Source of the DNA: Pseudomonas sp. 30_B | GTDB lineage: Bacteria; Pseudomonadota; Gammaproteobacteria; Pseudomonadales; Pseudomonadaceae | DNA length: 64,000 bases | Direction of reading: 5' to 3' | NCBI RefSeq assembly: GCF_017491605.1 | Contig: NZ_JAFGYY010000003.1 | Location: forward strand, 246,893-310,892 | In this document: in pieces, positions 51,019-60,620 of the stretch | How positions within the stretch are numbered: the first letter of the stretch is position 1 | How the letters are laid out: each line of letters opens with the position of its first letter | Notes under the pieces: model-generated | The model's input: only the letters and a program-made list of their open reading frames with translations | Database searches by the model: none | Told to the model about the DNA's origin: nothing | Program-made: the position numbers and the translations under genes

Positions 51019-52764
51019 TCAGAACTGGCCGCGGGCGGCGCGGGTGGCGGTTTCGTCGAGGTGGCCTGCGGCGTCGAGGATCACGCCGTATTCCAGGGCC
51101 GCGCCCTGGGGCGAGACCAGGCCATTGCGGACGTCCTGCAGGACTGCCGCCACCGGGCGGCGCATCGGATCGCCGTAGCCGCCGCCACCGGGATTGATGT
51201 TGATGATCCGCTCGCCGGGCTGGATGGTGAGCATCGGGTTCTGCACGTAGTGGTCTTCCTCGCCGTCGGCGTGGCGGTGGATCAGGCGGCCGAGCTTGGG
51301 TTCGGGCATGGCGTTGCGAGCCCCGGCGGCGCCGGCGGTGGGCAACTGGCGGCCTTCGCCGAAGCCGACCACGGTCATGGCGTGCTCCAGGGGTTCGATC
51401 TCCAGGCGGGTACCGGAGCCGCCGCGGAATTCACCGGCGCCGCCGCTGTCGGCCATCAGGCTGTAGCGGTGGATCAGCACCGGATAGGCATGCTCCAGCA
51501 GCTCGATATCGCCACTCATCAGGGCGCCGAAGCAGCACAGCGGGCCGCAGGCGTGCCAGCCGTCCATCACCTTGTTGGCGCCGGCGCCGGCGATGATCGA
51601 GGCCAGCACCATGGTCACGTATTCGCTGTTGGCGTTGCGCGGATCGAGGCCTGCGATGTTGATGCCGCTGGCATGGCCCCAGGAGGCGGTGACGCGTTGC
51701 GGCGATGCCTGCTCCAGCGCCAGGCGCACGGCGTCGGCCAGGGTTTCCATCGGGGTGGTGGTGCAGTTGACGTGGGGCGCGGGCTCCTGGGCGTTGCACA
51801 GGGTGCCCCGGGGGCCGACGTCGACGCTGACGCAGCGGTACAGGCCTTCGTTATAGGGCGGGGCGACCTGGGCGAACATCATCAGCCCGAGGTAGACGCC
51901 GGAGACCGAGTTGCCCTCGTAGGAGTTGATGAAGTAGGGCACCTGGGGCGGGCTGTCGATGCGGATGTGGGCCTCGTCGCCACGGATTTCCACGTGGGCG
52001 GTGATGGACAGCTCGCCCAGGCCGTGGCCGGAGTCCTCGAGCACGGCGGTGCCGCTGTAGTGGCCGTCCGGCACGTCGCGCAGCAGGGCGCGCATGTGGC
52101 GGTCGGCCATGTTCTTCAGTTCGGCGACGCAGGCGCGGACCTGTTCCACGCCGTACTTGTCGAGCAGCTCCAGCAGGTGGCGCTCGCCGACCTTGCAGGC
52201 GCCGTACTGGGCGTTGAGGTCGCCTTCCTGATAGGGACGGGCGCGCATGTTGGTGAGCATAAAGTTGATCACGTCTTCGCGACGCTTGCCCTTTTCCCAC
52301 AGCTTGACCGGCGGAATGCGCAGGCCCTCGGCGTAGATTTCCTTGGCGTCGGGGTTGTAGCCGGCCGGCACCGGGCCGCCGATGTCGGTGAGGTGGCCCT
52401 TGCAGACGGTCCAGAACACCAGCTCGCCCTTGTAGAACACCGGCTTGTACATGCAGCAGTCGAGGATGTGGCTGCCCTTGTAGGCCGGGTCGTTGTGGTA
52501 GATCACGTCGCCTTCGGCGATGTCGTCGCCGAAGAAGCCGGCCACGCACTTCATGGCGGGAATCAGCGAGCCCAGGTGGATCGGGATGTCCTGGCCCTGG
52601 AGGATCATCTCCGGGAGATGGTCGAACAGGGAGTTGGAATAGTCATGGGCCAGGTTGAACACACTGGAGCGGCCGGTCTTTTCCAGGGTCAGGGTCATCT
52701 CGCGCTGCGCTGTTTCCAGCGCGCCGCGAACGACCGCGAGGGTGATGGGATCAACTGTTTTCAT
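51019..52764 (-). CDS. Hydantoinase/oxoprolinase subunit B (HyuB family)
   Basis: 581 residues from ATG at 52764; an in-frame ATG at 52827 lies before the conserved start VDPITLAVVRGALETAQREM. HyuB signatures: NLAHDYSNSLFDHLPEMILQGQDIP, VIYHNDPAYKGSHILDCCMYKPVF, HLTDIGGPVPAGYNPDAKEIYAEG and RGGSGTRLEIEPLE, and a glycine-rich end INPGGGGYGDP. First of the two hyu genes; the 253-base gap before it holds the promoter. Substrate class inferred from family only. Confidence 0.92.
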   Translation of the reverse strand: MKTVDPITLAVVRGALETAQREMTLTLEKTGRSSVFNLAHDYSNSLFDHLPEMILQGQDIPIHLGSLIPAMKCVAGFFGDDIAEGDVIYHNDPAYKGSHILDCCMYKPVFYKGELVFWTVCKGHLTDIGGPVPAGYNPDAKEIYAEGLRIPPVKLWEKGKRREDVINFMLTNMRARPYQEGDLNAQYGACKVGERHLLELLDKYGVEQVRACVAELKNMADRHMRALLRDVPDGHYSGTAVLEDSGHGLGELSITAHVEIRGDEAHIRIDSPPQVPYFINSYEGNSVSGVYLGLMMFAQVAPPYNEGLYRCVSVDVGPRGTLCNAQEPAPHVNCTTTPMETLADAVRLALEQASPQRVTASWGHASGINIAGLDPRNANSEYVTMVLASIIAGAGANKVMDGWHACGPLCCFGALMSGDIELLEHAYPVLIHRYSLMADSGGAGEFRGGSGTRLEIEPLEHAMTVVGFGEGRQLPTAGAAGARNAMPEPKLGRLIHRHADGEEDHYVQNPMLTIQPGERIININPGGGGYGDPMRRPVAAVLQDVRNGLVSPQGAALEYGVILDAAGHLDETATRAARGQF

Positions 52765-53017
52765 GGGGCACCAACGCTTGTTTTTATGTTTCGGGTGAGG
52801 GCTGCCTGTGCATGGCCCTTGGTGCATACGCTACGGCCGGCGGGGGCGGCTGGCTTGTCGCTGGGTGCACCGGTTATTGCGCTTTGGCGCACTCGGGGGA
52901 GGGACGGTCAGGCGGCAGGGGGATGCCCCCGCGAGGCGGGGGCGAACGCGTGGATTCAGGCGTGGGAAGGGTGCCGACATCGCTGCTGGAGCCGGATGTC
53001 ATCCACCCAGCCACGAC

Positions 53018-54199
53018 TCAGAAGTAGTAGCCGATGTTGCTGTACAGCTGGTTCTCCCAGTGGTCGGTGCCGCCTGCACCCAGGCTCTGGGTGTAGCTGC
53101 CACCGCCGATGTAGGGGTCGTTCTTGCCGTGCAGCCATTCCAGGGCGATCCACAGCGGGCCGAGGGTGAAGGAGCTACCGGCGATGAAGCGCTGGGAGTC
53201 GCGGAAGTCCGACTCGTCCTTGTCGAACAGGCTGTAGTTGGCATAGAGCTTGACGCCCGAGAACCAGCCGTACTGGCCCGGCAGGCTGTAGCTGAGGTCC
53301 GCCACGTAGAGGTTGCCCTTGGCGGCGACGTTGAAGGTGCCGTCGAAGCTGCCAAAGCTCACCAAACGGTCGTCGCCGGGATTCTCCGGGGTCATCTGCT
53401 GGCGTGCGGCCTGGGCCTGGAAGCCCCAGGGCCCGTTCTGCGCGGTGGCGTGCAGGGCGACTGCGGTGCGGTGGCCGTCGCGGCCGGTGTCCTGGTTGTC
53501 CAGGGTGGAGGCGAGCAGCGAGACACCGGTCTCGCCACTCCAGTCGCCGGCGTGGTAGGTCCGTGCCAGGCGGCCGACGAGGATGTCCTGCTCGTGGTTG
53601 TCGCTGCCGTCTACCACGTAGTCATCGGCGCTGGCGACGCTGGTGCCGTAGGTGCGTCCGCCCCGGCTGGTGCCGCGGCCCTGTTCGGCGGGGATGGGGT
53701 AGTAGGCGGCCTGCAGGTCCCAGTTGCCGTGCCGGGCGAGGTACTTGAAGCCGATGTCCTGGGTGTCTTCCAGGCCGATGACGTTGCCCAGGGTCTCGAA
53801 GAAGGTGCTGCCGAAGTAGGGCGCCAGGCCGAAGGGGATGGCGGTCTGACCGACCTGCACCTGCTGCTCGGGGGTGAAGCGGTAGCCGACCCAGGCGTAC
53901 TCGGCGAAGGAAATGTCGCCCACCCGGTCGGTGTAGTCGTAGGGGTAGTCGCCGCCGTAGAAACGGTACTTGGCGGCCGCTATCCAGCTGTCCGAGTGGT
54001 AGTCGGCGGTCAGGAAGAAGGTGTCGAAGCTGAGCTTGGAGATGTCGCGGTCGGGGTCGTAGTCCAGGCGCCCGCGCAGGGCGCCGCCGAGGTCGAGGTT
54101 GTCGGTGATTTCCACGGCGCTAACTGGCTGTGCCAGGCCGAGAGCGAGGGGGGACAGGGCTGCGAGAATCGAGATAAGCCGGGTGCGTTGCGGGTGCAT
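53018..54199 (-). CDS. Outer-membrane porin-like protein of the hydantoinase cluster
   Basis: 393 residues from Met at 54199, which begins a signal peptide (MHPQRTRLISILAALSPLAL, cleavage after VSA). The in-frame ATG at 54289 would overlap the permease gene. The rest is alternating beta strands (LRGRLDYDPDRDISKLSFDTFFLTADYHS; WIAAAKYRFYGGDYPYDYTDRV; VAADLSYSLPG-like turns), ending IGYYF with the C-terminal Phe of barrel proteins. It follows the NCS1 permease gene by 76 bases, so it is probably the outer-membrane entry path for the same substrate. Confidence 0.82.
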   Translation of the reverse strand: MHPQRTRLISILAALSPLALGLAQPVSAVEITDNLDLGGALRGRLDYDPDRDISKLSFDTFFLTADYHSDSWIAAAKYRFYGGDYPYDYTDRVGDISFAEYAWVGYRFTPEQQVQVGQTAIPFGLAPYFGSTFFETLGNVIGLEDTQDIGFKYLARHGNWDLQAAYYPIPAEQGRGTSRGGRTYGTSVASADDYVVDGSDNHEQDILVGRLARTYHAGDWSGETGVSLLASTLDNQDTGRDGHRTAVALHATAQNGPWGFQAQAARQQMTPENPGDDRLVSFGSFDGTFNVAAKGNLYVADLSYSLPGQYGWFSGVKLYANYSLFDKDESDFRDSQRFIAGSSFTLGPLWIALEWLHGKNDPYIGGGSYTQSLGAGGTDHWENQLYSNIGYYF

Positions 54200-54275
54200 G
54201 AACCGCTCCAGATGTTCTTGTCGTTGTTGGGGCATGGGATTGCAGGGAGGAGGCCGCCCGCCGGGCGGCCGACGA

Positions 54276-55616
54276 TCAGCCCAGGTCACCCTGGGGTTGG
54301 GTACGGCGTGACAGCAGGGGCGCGAGATAGCCGAGGAAGGCGACGAGGAAGGCGGCCGGCGCCGAGGCGGTGGCCAGCTCAGCGACGCCGCACAGGTGCA
54401 GGCCGATGCCCACGATCGCGGAAACCAGCCAGGCGATCAGGCCCCGGGCGCGGAAGGCGGGCAGGCCGTCGAGTCGATAGCGGGTGTTGCGGGTGAACAG
54501 CAGGTGGGCGAGGGCGATGGCGACCCAGCCGACGATCAGCAGGCTCTGGTAGGCCAGTGCCTGGAGGATGTAGCTGAACACGTCGAACAGCATCAGCAGG
54601 TAGACCAGCGCGCCGGTCAGCAACGCCCAGGCCACGTAGGGCACCCAGGCCAGGCCGAGGTGGCCGGCGAATGCCTGCAGGTTGGTGGCGGCGAGGAAGA
54701 AGTTGCCGGTGTTGATGCGGGTCTGGCTGATCCAGACGAAGAGCAGGCCGCCCAGTCCCATCAGCTGGATGATCGCCAGCACCACCGAGACTTCGCTCAA
54801 GCCGCCCTCGGTGGGGATGGTGGCGGCGAGGAAGATGCCCACCAGGCCATTGAGCAGGAAGGCCACGCAGTAGAAGGGCATGCCGAAGTTGATCCGCGCG
54901 TGGTAGCGGCTGTCTTCCTGGCGGCCGAAGCGGGCGTAGTCCCAGGTGTACATCATCAGCACCCAGACGCCCATGAAGTAGGTGAAGCAGTTCCACCAGC
55001 CATGGGGAACCGGTCCGTCCTTGGGCGCCAGTGCCAGCCAGGCGGAGGAGTAGCCGTATTCGCCGATGGCCATCGCCACCGCCGCCACCAGCCCGAGCAG
55101 GTAGAAGGGCAGCAGCACGCCGTTGAGCTTGTCGAGCCAGCGCAGGGCGTTGCCGAAGATCAGCAGCACGCTGTAGACCACCACCAACAGGAATGCGGCG
55201 TGCAGTTCGAGGCCCGGCAGGTAGTGATGCAGCGCCACCGCCATCACCGAGCCTTCGAAGACCGCGTAGTAGATGGCCGTGGCGCTGAAGATCAGCGTGG
55301 CCAGCGCCGCGCCGGTGCGGCCGAACAGCACCTGGGAAAACTGCGCCACCGACAGGCCGGTGGCGATGGCGTGGCGGCTGAGGATGGCGTTGATCAGGCC
55401 ATAGCTGATCACCGACAGCACCAGGCCGATGATGGCGTTCAGCGTGCCGTAGCCCATGGCCAGGGCCGCGGCGACCACCAGGTAGAACATCGCGCTGCAG
55501 ATGCCCCACCAGGCCATGGTCAGGGAGCCGCGGCCGAGCCGTTGCGAGTCCGGGACCGCGCCTTGGGAATGGGACTGTTCAGGGGATGAATCGTGGTTCG
55601 AGAGTGCTCCAGCCAT
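54276..55616 (-). CDS. NCS1-family permease (cytosine/purine/allantoin/hydantoin type)
   Basis: 446 residues from Met at 55616 with an AAAGG site; the frame extends upstream without support. About 12 membrane segments, the first after TMAWWGICSAMFYLVVAAALAMG; segments such as GWWNCFTYFMGVWVLMMYTWDYARFG are typical of the NCS1 family. Family members carry nucleobases, allantoin or hydantoins by sodium or proton symport. With hyuAB downstream, a hydantoin-like or cyclic ureide substrate is the reasonable guess. Confidence 0.86.
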   Translation of the reverse strand: MAGALSNHDSSPEQSHSQGAVPDSQRLGRGSLTMAWWGICSAMFYLVVAAALAMGYGTLNAIIGLVLSVISYGLINAILSRHAIATGLSVAQFSQVLFGRTGAALATLIFSATAIYYAVFEGSVMAVALHHYLPGLELHAAFLLVVVYSVLLIFGNALRWLDKLNGVLLPFYLLGLVAAVAMAIGEYGYSSAWLALAPKDGPVPHGWWNCFTYFMGVWVLMMYTWDYARFGRQEDSRYHARINFGMPFYCVAFLLNGLVGIFLAATIPTEGGLSEVSVVLAIIQLMGLGGLLFVWISQTRINTGNFFLAATNLQAFAGHLGLAWVPYVAWALLTGALVYLLMLFDVFSYILQALAYQSLLIVGWVAIALAHLLFTRNTRYRLDGLPAFRARGLIAWLVSAIVGIGLHLCGVAELATASAPAAFLVAFLGYLAPLLSRRTQPQGDLG

Positions 55617-55813
55617 GACCGTACCTTTCTTGTTGTTGGAGTGGGGAGGCTCCAAGACGGTAAGGAAAGTCGGTCGGGCGGGATTGCCGTTGGGTGTACG
55701 GGTTTTTGCGCCTGGATGCACAGGGGCTCTGGGGCGCGGGTCGGGCCGGTGGGCGTGGCTTCAATCGCGATGCGAAGCGGCCGCTATCGGACTGACACCC
55801 ACGAACATGGGGA

Positions 55814-56503
55814 TCAGCGCGTGCCGTTCGCCTGCATGATCTGGGCGATGATCGGCACCGGGGTCATCAGGTGGGTGCGCATCATCTCGCTGGCGCGCTT
55901 GGCGTCGCGGGCGAGGATGGCGTCGACCAGCGCGGCGTGCTCCTGGCGCTTGAGCTCCAGGGCCTGTTCGGAGAACACCGTCTGGGTCAGCCAGAGATGG
56001 CGGTAGCGCTCGGCCTGGTCGAACAGGTAGGTGCGCGCTTGGAGCAGGTGCTTGGAGCCGCAGCCGGAGGCGATGGCGGTGTGGAAGGCCTTGTGGCGCT
56101 GGTCCCAGACATCCAGGCGCTGCTCGCGGGTCTTCACTTCCATCACCTTGGCCAGGGTGTGGGACTGGGCCAGCACCGAGGCTTCCCAGGCGTCGTCACC
56201 GCGCTCGATGGCCAGGCCGACAATCATCGCTTCGAGGTTCGCGCGGGCATCGTAGATGTCCTGCATCTCGTCCAGGGACATGGGCGCCACGCGGTAGCCC
56301 TTCTGGCTGATGGCGACCACCAGTTTTTCCGCCACCAGTTGCGAGAGCGCCTCGCGCAGGGGGCCGACGCCCAGGTCGTAGCGCTCCTTCAGGGCACTCA
56401 TCAGCAGCTTTTCGCCGGGCTTGAACACGCCGCGGATGATGTCTTGCTTGAGCCACTCATACCCGCTGAATGCCGAGTTTTGACGGGGAGCGAGAGCTTC
56501 CAA
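55814..56503 (-). CDS. csiR: CsiR-like GntR (FCD) regulator of the csiD-lhgO-gab operon, probable TTG start
   Basis: 229 residues from TTG at 56503, which has a GAGGA site; an ATG-started frame at 56563 adds 20 residues but covers a TATGAT -10-like box. GntR HTH (GYEWLKQDIIRGVFKPGEKLLMSALKERYDLGVGPLREALSQLVAEKLV) and FCD effector domain (DIYDARANLEAMIVGLAIERGD; RHKAFHTAIASGCGSKHLL; MMRTHLMTPVPII). Very close in pattern to E. coli CsiR, repressor of csiD-lhgO-gabDTP, whose ligand is glutarate. Divergent from csiD with a perfect palindrome between them. Confidence 0.9.
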   Translation of the reverse strand: MEALAPRQNSAFSGYEWLKQDIIRGVFKPGEKLLMSALKERYDLGVGPLREALSQLVAEKLVVAISQKGYRVAPMSLDEMQDIYDARANLEAMIVGLAIERGDDAWEASVLAQSHTLAKVMEVKTREQRLDVWDQRHKAFHTAIASGCGSKHLLQARTYLFDQAERYRHLWLTQTVFSEQALELKRQEHAALVDAILARDAKRASEMMRTHLMTPVPIIAQIMQANGTR

Positions 56504-56592
56504 AGTCCTGTTCCTCAAAGCGTTTTGCGGATCATACCGAAACGTCGTATGGACGAAAAACAATAGACACAGTATTCAAATGGCGTTGTTTT

Positions 56593-56614
56593 ATAAAAAT
56601 GTAGACATTTTTAT
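56593..56614. promoter_or_regulatory. Perfect palindrome, candidate CsiR operator
   Basis: Arms ATAAAAATGT and its exact complement flank AG. It is in the AT-rich divergent region between csiR and csiD, 84 bases before the csiD start codon. Confidence 0.6.
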
Positions 56615-56697
56615 TTGATAGCGATATTTTTTGATCGCCCGCCTGATCCAGGTCATTGCTGGACGGCCGAATCCATCCCCTACGCCAGGACACCGCC

Positions 56698-57675
56698 ATG
56701 AACGCCTTTACGAAGATCGAGGACCTTGTGATGCCGCTGCCTCTCGAGACCCGGGGTTACACCGTCGCCCCCTCGAAGCAGTCGCCCCGTCTGCTGGAGT
56801 TGACCTTCGCCCGCGAAACCGTCGACGCCTTCGTCAAGGCCGTGGCCGAGTGGCCGGTCCAGGCGCTGGAGTACAAGTCCTTCCTGCGCTTCCGTTTCGG
56901 TGAAATCCTCGACGAGCTTTGCGAAGGCACCCTGCGCCCGGTGCTGCTGAACACCATCCTCGGTCGCTCCACCGGCGGCATGCTGATCAACCCCGTCGGC
57001 CTGGATGACGTGAGCCAGGCCGAGGACATGGTGAAGTTCACCACCGCCTGCGCCCACCTGATCGGCCGCTCCAACTACGACGCCATGAGCGGCCAGTTCT
57101 ACGCGCGCTTCGTGGTGGTCAACACCGACAACTCCGACAGCTACCTGCGCCAGCCGCACCGGGTCATGGAGCTCCACAACGACGGCACCTTCGTCAACCA
57201 GATCACCGACTACGTGCTGATGCTGAAGATCGACGAGAAGAACATGGAAGGCGGCAACTCCCTGCTGCTGCACCTGGACGACTGGGAGCAGTGCGACGAG
57301 TTCTTCCGCCATCCGCTGGCCCGCCGCGACATGCGCTGGACCGCGCCGCCGAGCAAGAACGTCACCGAGGACGTATTCCATCCGGTATTCGATACTGACG
57401 CCGAAGGCCGCCCGACCATGCGCTACATCGACCAGTTCGTGCAGCCGGCCAACTACGAGGAAGGCATCTGGCTGAACGCCCTGTCCGAATCCCTCGAAGG
57501 CAGCGCGCAGAAGCTGTCGGTGCCGGTGCCGGTGGGCAGCTTCGTGCTGATCAACAACCTGTTCTGGCTGCACGGCCGCGACCGCTTCACCCCGCACGAG
57601 GGGCTGCGCCGCGAGCTGATGCGCCAGCGTGGCTACATCAGCTACCAGAAGCCGCGCTACCTGCGCGGCCAGTAA
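56698..57675 (+). CDS. csiD: CsiD (GlaH), glutarate 2-hydroxylase
   Basis: 325 residues, the same length as E. coli CsiD, from ATG at 56698. Fe(II)/2-oxoglutarate oxygenase ligands His160 and Asp162 ([12 protein letters not shown]) and a distal His in FWLHGRDRF are in place. It hydroxylates glutarate to L-2-hydroxyglutarate using 2-oxoglutarate. First gene of csiD-lhgO-gabD-gabT-gabP, the route for lysine via cadaverine and 5-aminovalerate, or for GABA. Regulated by CsiR and probably by carbon state. Confidence 0.95.
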   Translation: MNAFTKIEDLVMPLPLETRGYTVAPSKQSPRLLELTFARETVDAFVKAVAEWPVQALEYKSFLRFRFGEILDELCEGTLRPVLLNTILGRSTGGMLINPVGLDDVSQAEDMVKFTTACAHLIGRSNYDAMSGQFYARFVVVNTDNSDSYLRQPHRVMELHNDGTFVNQITDYVLMLKIDEKNMEGGNSLLLHLDDWEQCDEFFRHPLARRDMRWTAPPSKNVTEDVFHPVFDTDAEGRPTMRYIDQFVQPANYEEGIWLNALSESLEGSAQKLSVPVPVGSFVLINNLFWLHGRDRFTPHEGLRRELMRQRGYISYQKPRYLRGQ

Positions 57676-57803
57676 GCGGGCACGCAGGCTGAAGGGCTGC
57701 CCCGGGCGGCCCTTCGCCGTGCCCGGAAAGCGCCGGTCCCTGCATCGAGGCGGGTGGGCCGATGCGAACCGCGTAACGATTTGCAGCGCCCCGGCGCGAG
57801 GTA

Positions 57804-59060
57804 ATGGCTGTGTACGATTTCATCATCATCGGCGGCGGCATCGTGGGCATGTCCACGGCCATGCAACTGACCCAGGTCTACCCGGACGCCAGCGTTCTTC
57901 TGCTGGAGAAGGAATCCGGCCCGGCCCGTCACCAGACCGGCCACAACAGCGGCGTGATCCACGCCGGCGTCTACTACACCCCGGGTAGCCTCAAGGCGCG
58001 CTTCTGCCTGGAAGGCAACAAGGCCACCAAGGCCTTCTGCAACAAGCACGGCATCCGTTTCGACGAGTGCGGCAAGCTGCTGGTGGCCACCAATGAGCTG
58101 GAAATGGAGCGCATGAAGGCGCTCTGGGAACGCACCGCCGCCAACGGCCTGGAGCGTTCCTGGTTGTCCGCCGCCGAACTGCACGAGCGTGAGCCGAACA
58201 TCGTCGGCATGGGCGGCATCTTCGTGCCTTCCAGCGGCATCGTCAGCTACGCCGAAGTCACCGCCGCCATGGGCCGCGAGTTCCAGGACGCCGGCGGCGA
58301 GATCCGCTACAACGCCGAAGTCACCGGCCTCGACGAGCGCGCCGACGAAGTGGTGGTGCGCACCGCCAGCGACGAATTCCACGGTCGCTTCCTCATTACC
58401 TGCTCGGGCCTGATGGCCGACCGCGTGGTGCGCATGCTCGGCATCGAGCCGAACTTCATCATCTGCCCGTTCCGTGGCGAGTACTACCTGCTGCCCAAGC
58501 AGCACAACCAGATCGTCAATCACCTGATCTACCCGATCCCGGACCCGTCCATGCCGTTCCTCGGCGTGCACCTGACCCGGATGATCGACGGCACCGTCAC
58601 CGTCGGCCCGAACGCGGTGCTGGCGATGAAGCGCGAGGGCTATCGCAAGTCCGATATCTCCGTCGCCGACATGTTCGAGACGCTGACCTCTCCCGGCATC
58701 CTCAAGGTGCTGGCGAAGAACCTGCGCCCCGGCCTGATCGAGATGAAGAACTCCCTGTTCAAGGGCGGCTACCTCAAGGAAGTGCAGAAGTACTGCCCGA
58801 GCATCACCAAAGCCGACCTCACCGCCTACCCGGCGGGCGTGCGCGCCCAGGCGGTGTCCCGCGACGGCAAGCTGATCGACGATTTCCTCTTCGTGAACAC
58901 CCCGCGCAGCATGAACGTGTGCAACGCCCCGTCGCCCGCCGCCACCTCGGCGATTCCCATCGGCGCCTACATCGTCGGCAAGGTTCGCGAGCAGATCGAC
59001 GGCGCCCGCGCCGGCTTCACCGTCAAGGTTACCGATAACAAGCAGCGGGCCGCCGGCTGA
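57804..59060 (+). CDS. lhgO: LhgO (LhgD), L-2-hydroxyglutarate dehydrogenase/oxidase
   Basis: 418 residues. FAD motif IIGGGIVGMSTAMQL at the N terminus, HQTGHNSGVIHAGVYYTPGSLKARFC typical of LhgO, IVSYAEVTAAMGREFQDAGGEI, and the C-terminal NAPSPAATSAIPIG. It returns L-2-hydroxyglutarate to 2-oxoglutarate and gives electrons to the quinone pool. It is 128 bases after csiD, in the same operon. Confidence 0.95.
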   Translation: MAVYDFIIIGGGIVGMSTAMQLTQVYPDASVLLLEKESGPARHQTGHNSGVIHAGVYYTPGSLKARFCLEGNKATKAFCNKHGIRFDECGKLLVATNELEMERMKALWERTAANGLERSWLSAAELHEREPNIVGMGGIFVPSSGIVSYAEVTAAMGREFQDAGGEIRYNAEVTGLDERADEVVVRTASDEFHGRFLITCSGLMADRVVRMLGIEPNFIICPFRGEYYLLPKQHNQIVNHLIYPIPDPSMPFLGVHLTRMIDGTVTVGPNAVLAMKREGYRKSDISVADMFETLTSPGILKVLAKNLRPGLIEMKNSLFKGGYLKEVQKYCPSITKADLTAYPAGVRAQAVSRDGKLIDDFLFVNTPRSMNVCNAPSPAATSAIPIGAYIVGKVREQIDGARAGFTVKVTDNKQRAAG

Positions 59061-59089
59061 GCCGACGTCACCGCCGTCCACCCCCGAGG

Positions 59090-60547
59090 ATGACAAGCGT
59101 GCAACTGAAAGACCCCACTCTGTTCCGCCAGCAGGCCTACATCGATGGCGCCTGGGTCGATGCCGACAACGGCCAGACCGTCCAGGTCAGCAATCCGGCC
59201 ACCCACGAGATCATCGGCAGCGTGCCGATGATGGGCGCCGCCGAGACCCGTCGCGCCATCGAAGCCGCCGACAAGGCCTTGCCGGCCTGGCGTGCGCTGA
59301 CCGCGAAAGAGCGCGCCAACAAGCTGCGCCGCTGGTTCGACCTGATGATCGAGAACCAGGACGACCTGGCCCGCCTGATGACCATCGAACAGGGTAAGCC
59401 GCTGGCCGAAGCCAAGGGCGAGATCGCCTACGCCGCCTCCTTCCTCGAGTGGTTCGGCGAGGAAGCCAAGCGCGTCTACGGCGATATGATCCCGGGCCAC
59501 CAACCGGACAAGCGCCTGATGGTGATCAAGCAGCCGATCGGCGTGACCGCGGCCATCACCCCGTGGAACTTCCCGTCCGCGATGATCACTCGCAAGGCCG
59601 GCCCGGCCCTGGCTGCCGGCTGCACCATGGTGCTCAAGCCTGCCCTGCAGACCCCGTATTCGGCCCTGGCCCTGGCCGAACTGGCCGAGCGTGCCGGCAT
59701 TCCGAAGGGCGTATTCAGCGTCGTTACCGGCAACGCCGGTGCAATCGGCGGCGAACTGACCGGCAACCCGATCGTGCGCAAGCTGACCTTCACCGGCTCG
59801 ACCGAAATCGGTCGCCAGCTGATGGCCGAATGCGCCAAGGACATCAAGAAGGTGTCCCTGGAACTGGGCGGCAATGCGCCCTTCATCGTGTTCGACGATG
59901 CCGACCTGGACGCCGCCGTGGAAGGCGCGCTGGTTTCCAAGTACCGCAACAATGGCCAGACCTGTGTCTGCGCCAACCGCCTGTACATCCAGGACGACGT
60001 GTATGACGCCTTCGTCGAGAAGCTGAAGGCGGCCGTGGCCCGGCTGAACCTCGGCAACGGTCTGGAGCAGGGCATTACCACCGGCCCGCTGATCGACGCC
60101 AAGGCCGTTGCCAAGGTCCAGTTGCATATCGACGACGCCGTTGCCAAGGGCGCCAGGGTGGTCGCCGGCGGCAAGCCGCACGCCCTGGGCGGCACCTTCT
60201 TCGAGCCGACCATCCTGGTCGATGTGCCGAAGAACGCCCTGGTGGCCAAGGACGAGACCTTCGGTCCGCTGGCGCCACTGTTCCGCTTCAAGGACGAGGC
60301 CGACGTCATTGCCATGTCCAACGACACCGAGTACGGCCTGGCCGCCTACTTCTATGCCCGCGACCTGGCCCGCGTGTTCCGCGTCGGCGAGGCGCTGGAG
60401 TACGGCATCGTCGGCATCAACACCGGGATCATTTCCAACGAAGTCGCGCCCTTCGGCGGCATCAAGGCCTCGGGCCTGGGCCGCGAAGGTTCGAAGTACG
60501 GCATCGAGGATTACCTCGAGATCAAGTACCTCTGCCTCGGCGTGTAA
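59090..60547 (+). CDS. gabD: GabD, succinate-/glutarate-semialdehyde dehydrogenase (NADP+)
   Basis: 485 residues. Aldehyde dehydrogenase motifs: TPWNFPSAMITRKAGPALAAG, FTGSTEIGRQL, catalytic Glu in LELGGNAPFIVF and Cys in NGQTCVCANR, then KDETFGPLAPLF and EVAPFGGIKASGLGREGS. It oxidises glutarate semialdehyde or succinate semialdehyde made by GabT. It is 29 bases after lhgO. A GAGG site precedes the ATG. Confidence 0.95.
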   Translation: MTSVQLKDPTLFRQQAYIDGAWVDADNGQTVQVSNPATHEIIGSVPMMGAAETRRAIEAADKALPAWRALTAKERANKLRRWFDLMIENQDDLARLMTIEQGKPLAEAKGEIAYAASFLEWFGEEAKRVYGDMIPGHQPDKRLMVIKQPIGVTAAITPWNFPSAMITRKAGPALAAGCTMVLKPALQTPYSALALAELAERAGIPKGVFSVVTGNAGAIGGELTGNPIVRKLTFTGSTEIGRQLMAECAKDIKKVSLELGGNAPFIVFDDADLDAAVEGALVSKYRNNGQTCVCANRLYIQDDVYDAFVEKLKAAVARLNLGNGLEQGITTGPLIDAKAVAKVQLHIDDAVAKGARVVAGGKPHALGGTFFEPTILVDVPKNALVAKDETFGPLAPLFRFKDEADVIAMSNDTEYGLAAYFYARDLARVFRVGEALEYGIVGINTGIISNEVAPFGGIKASGLGREGSKYGIEDYLEIKYLCLGV

Positions 60548-60572
60548 GCACGGCGAACCCTCCCACCTTTCC

Positions 60573-60594
60573 TGTACGGGCTTCGGCCCGTGCA
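60573..60594 (+). promoter_or_regulatory. Intercistronic hairpin with UUCG loop between gabD and gabT
   Basis: TGTACGGGC-TTCG-GCCCGTGCA, a nine-pair stem with one wobble and a stable TTCG loop; no T run. Probably an RNA-stabilising element within the operon. Confidence 0.6.
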
Positions 60595-60620
60595 GGGCGA
60601 TCGCACTACCGGAGTCAACC

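Noticed and set aside
50950..53169. 739-codon open frame on the plus strand
   Set aside because: Antisense to hyuB and part of the porin gene; no domain and no ribosome site.
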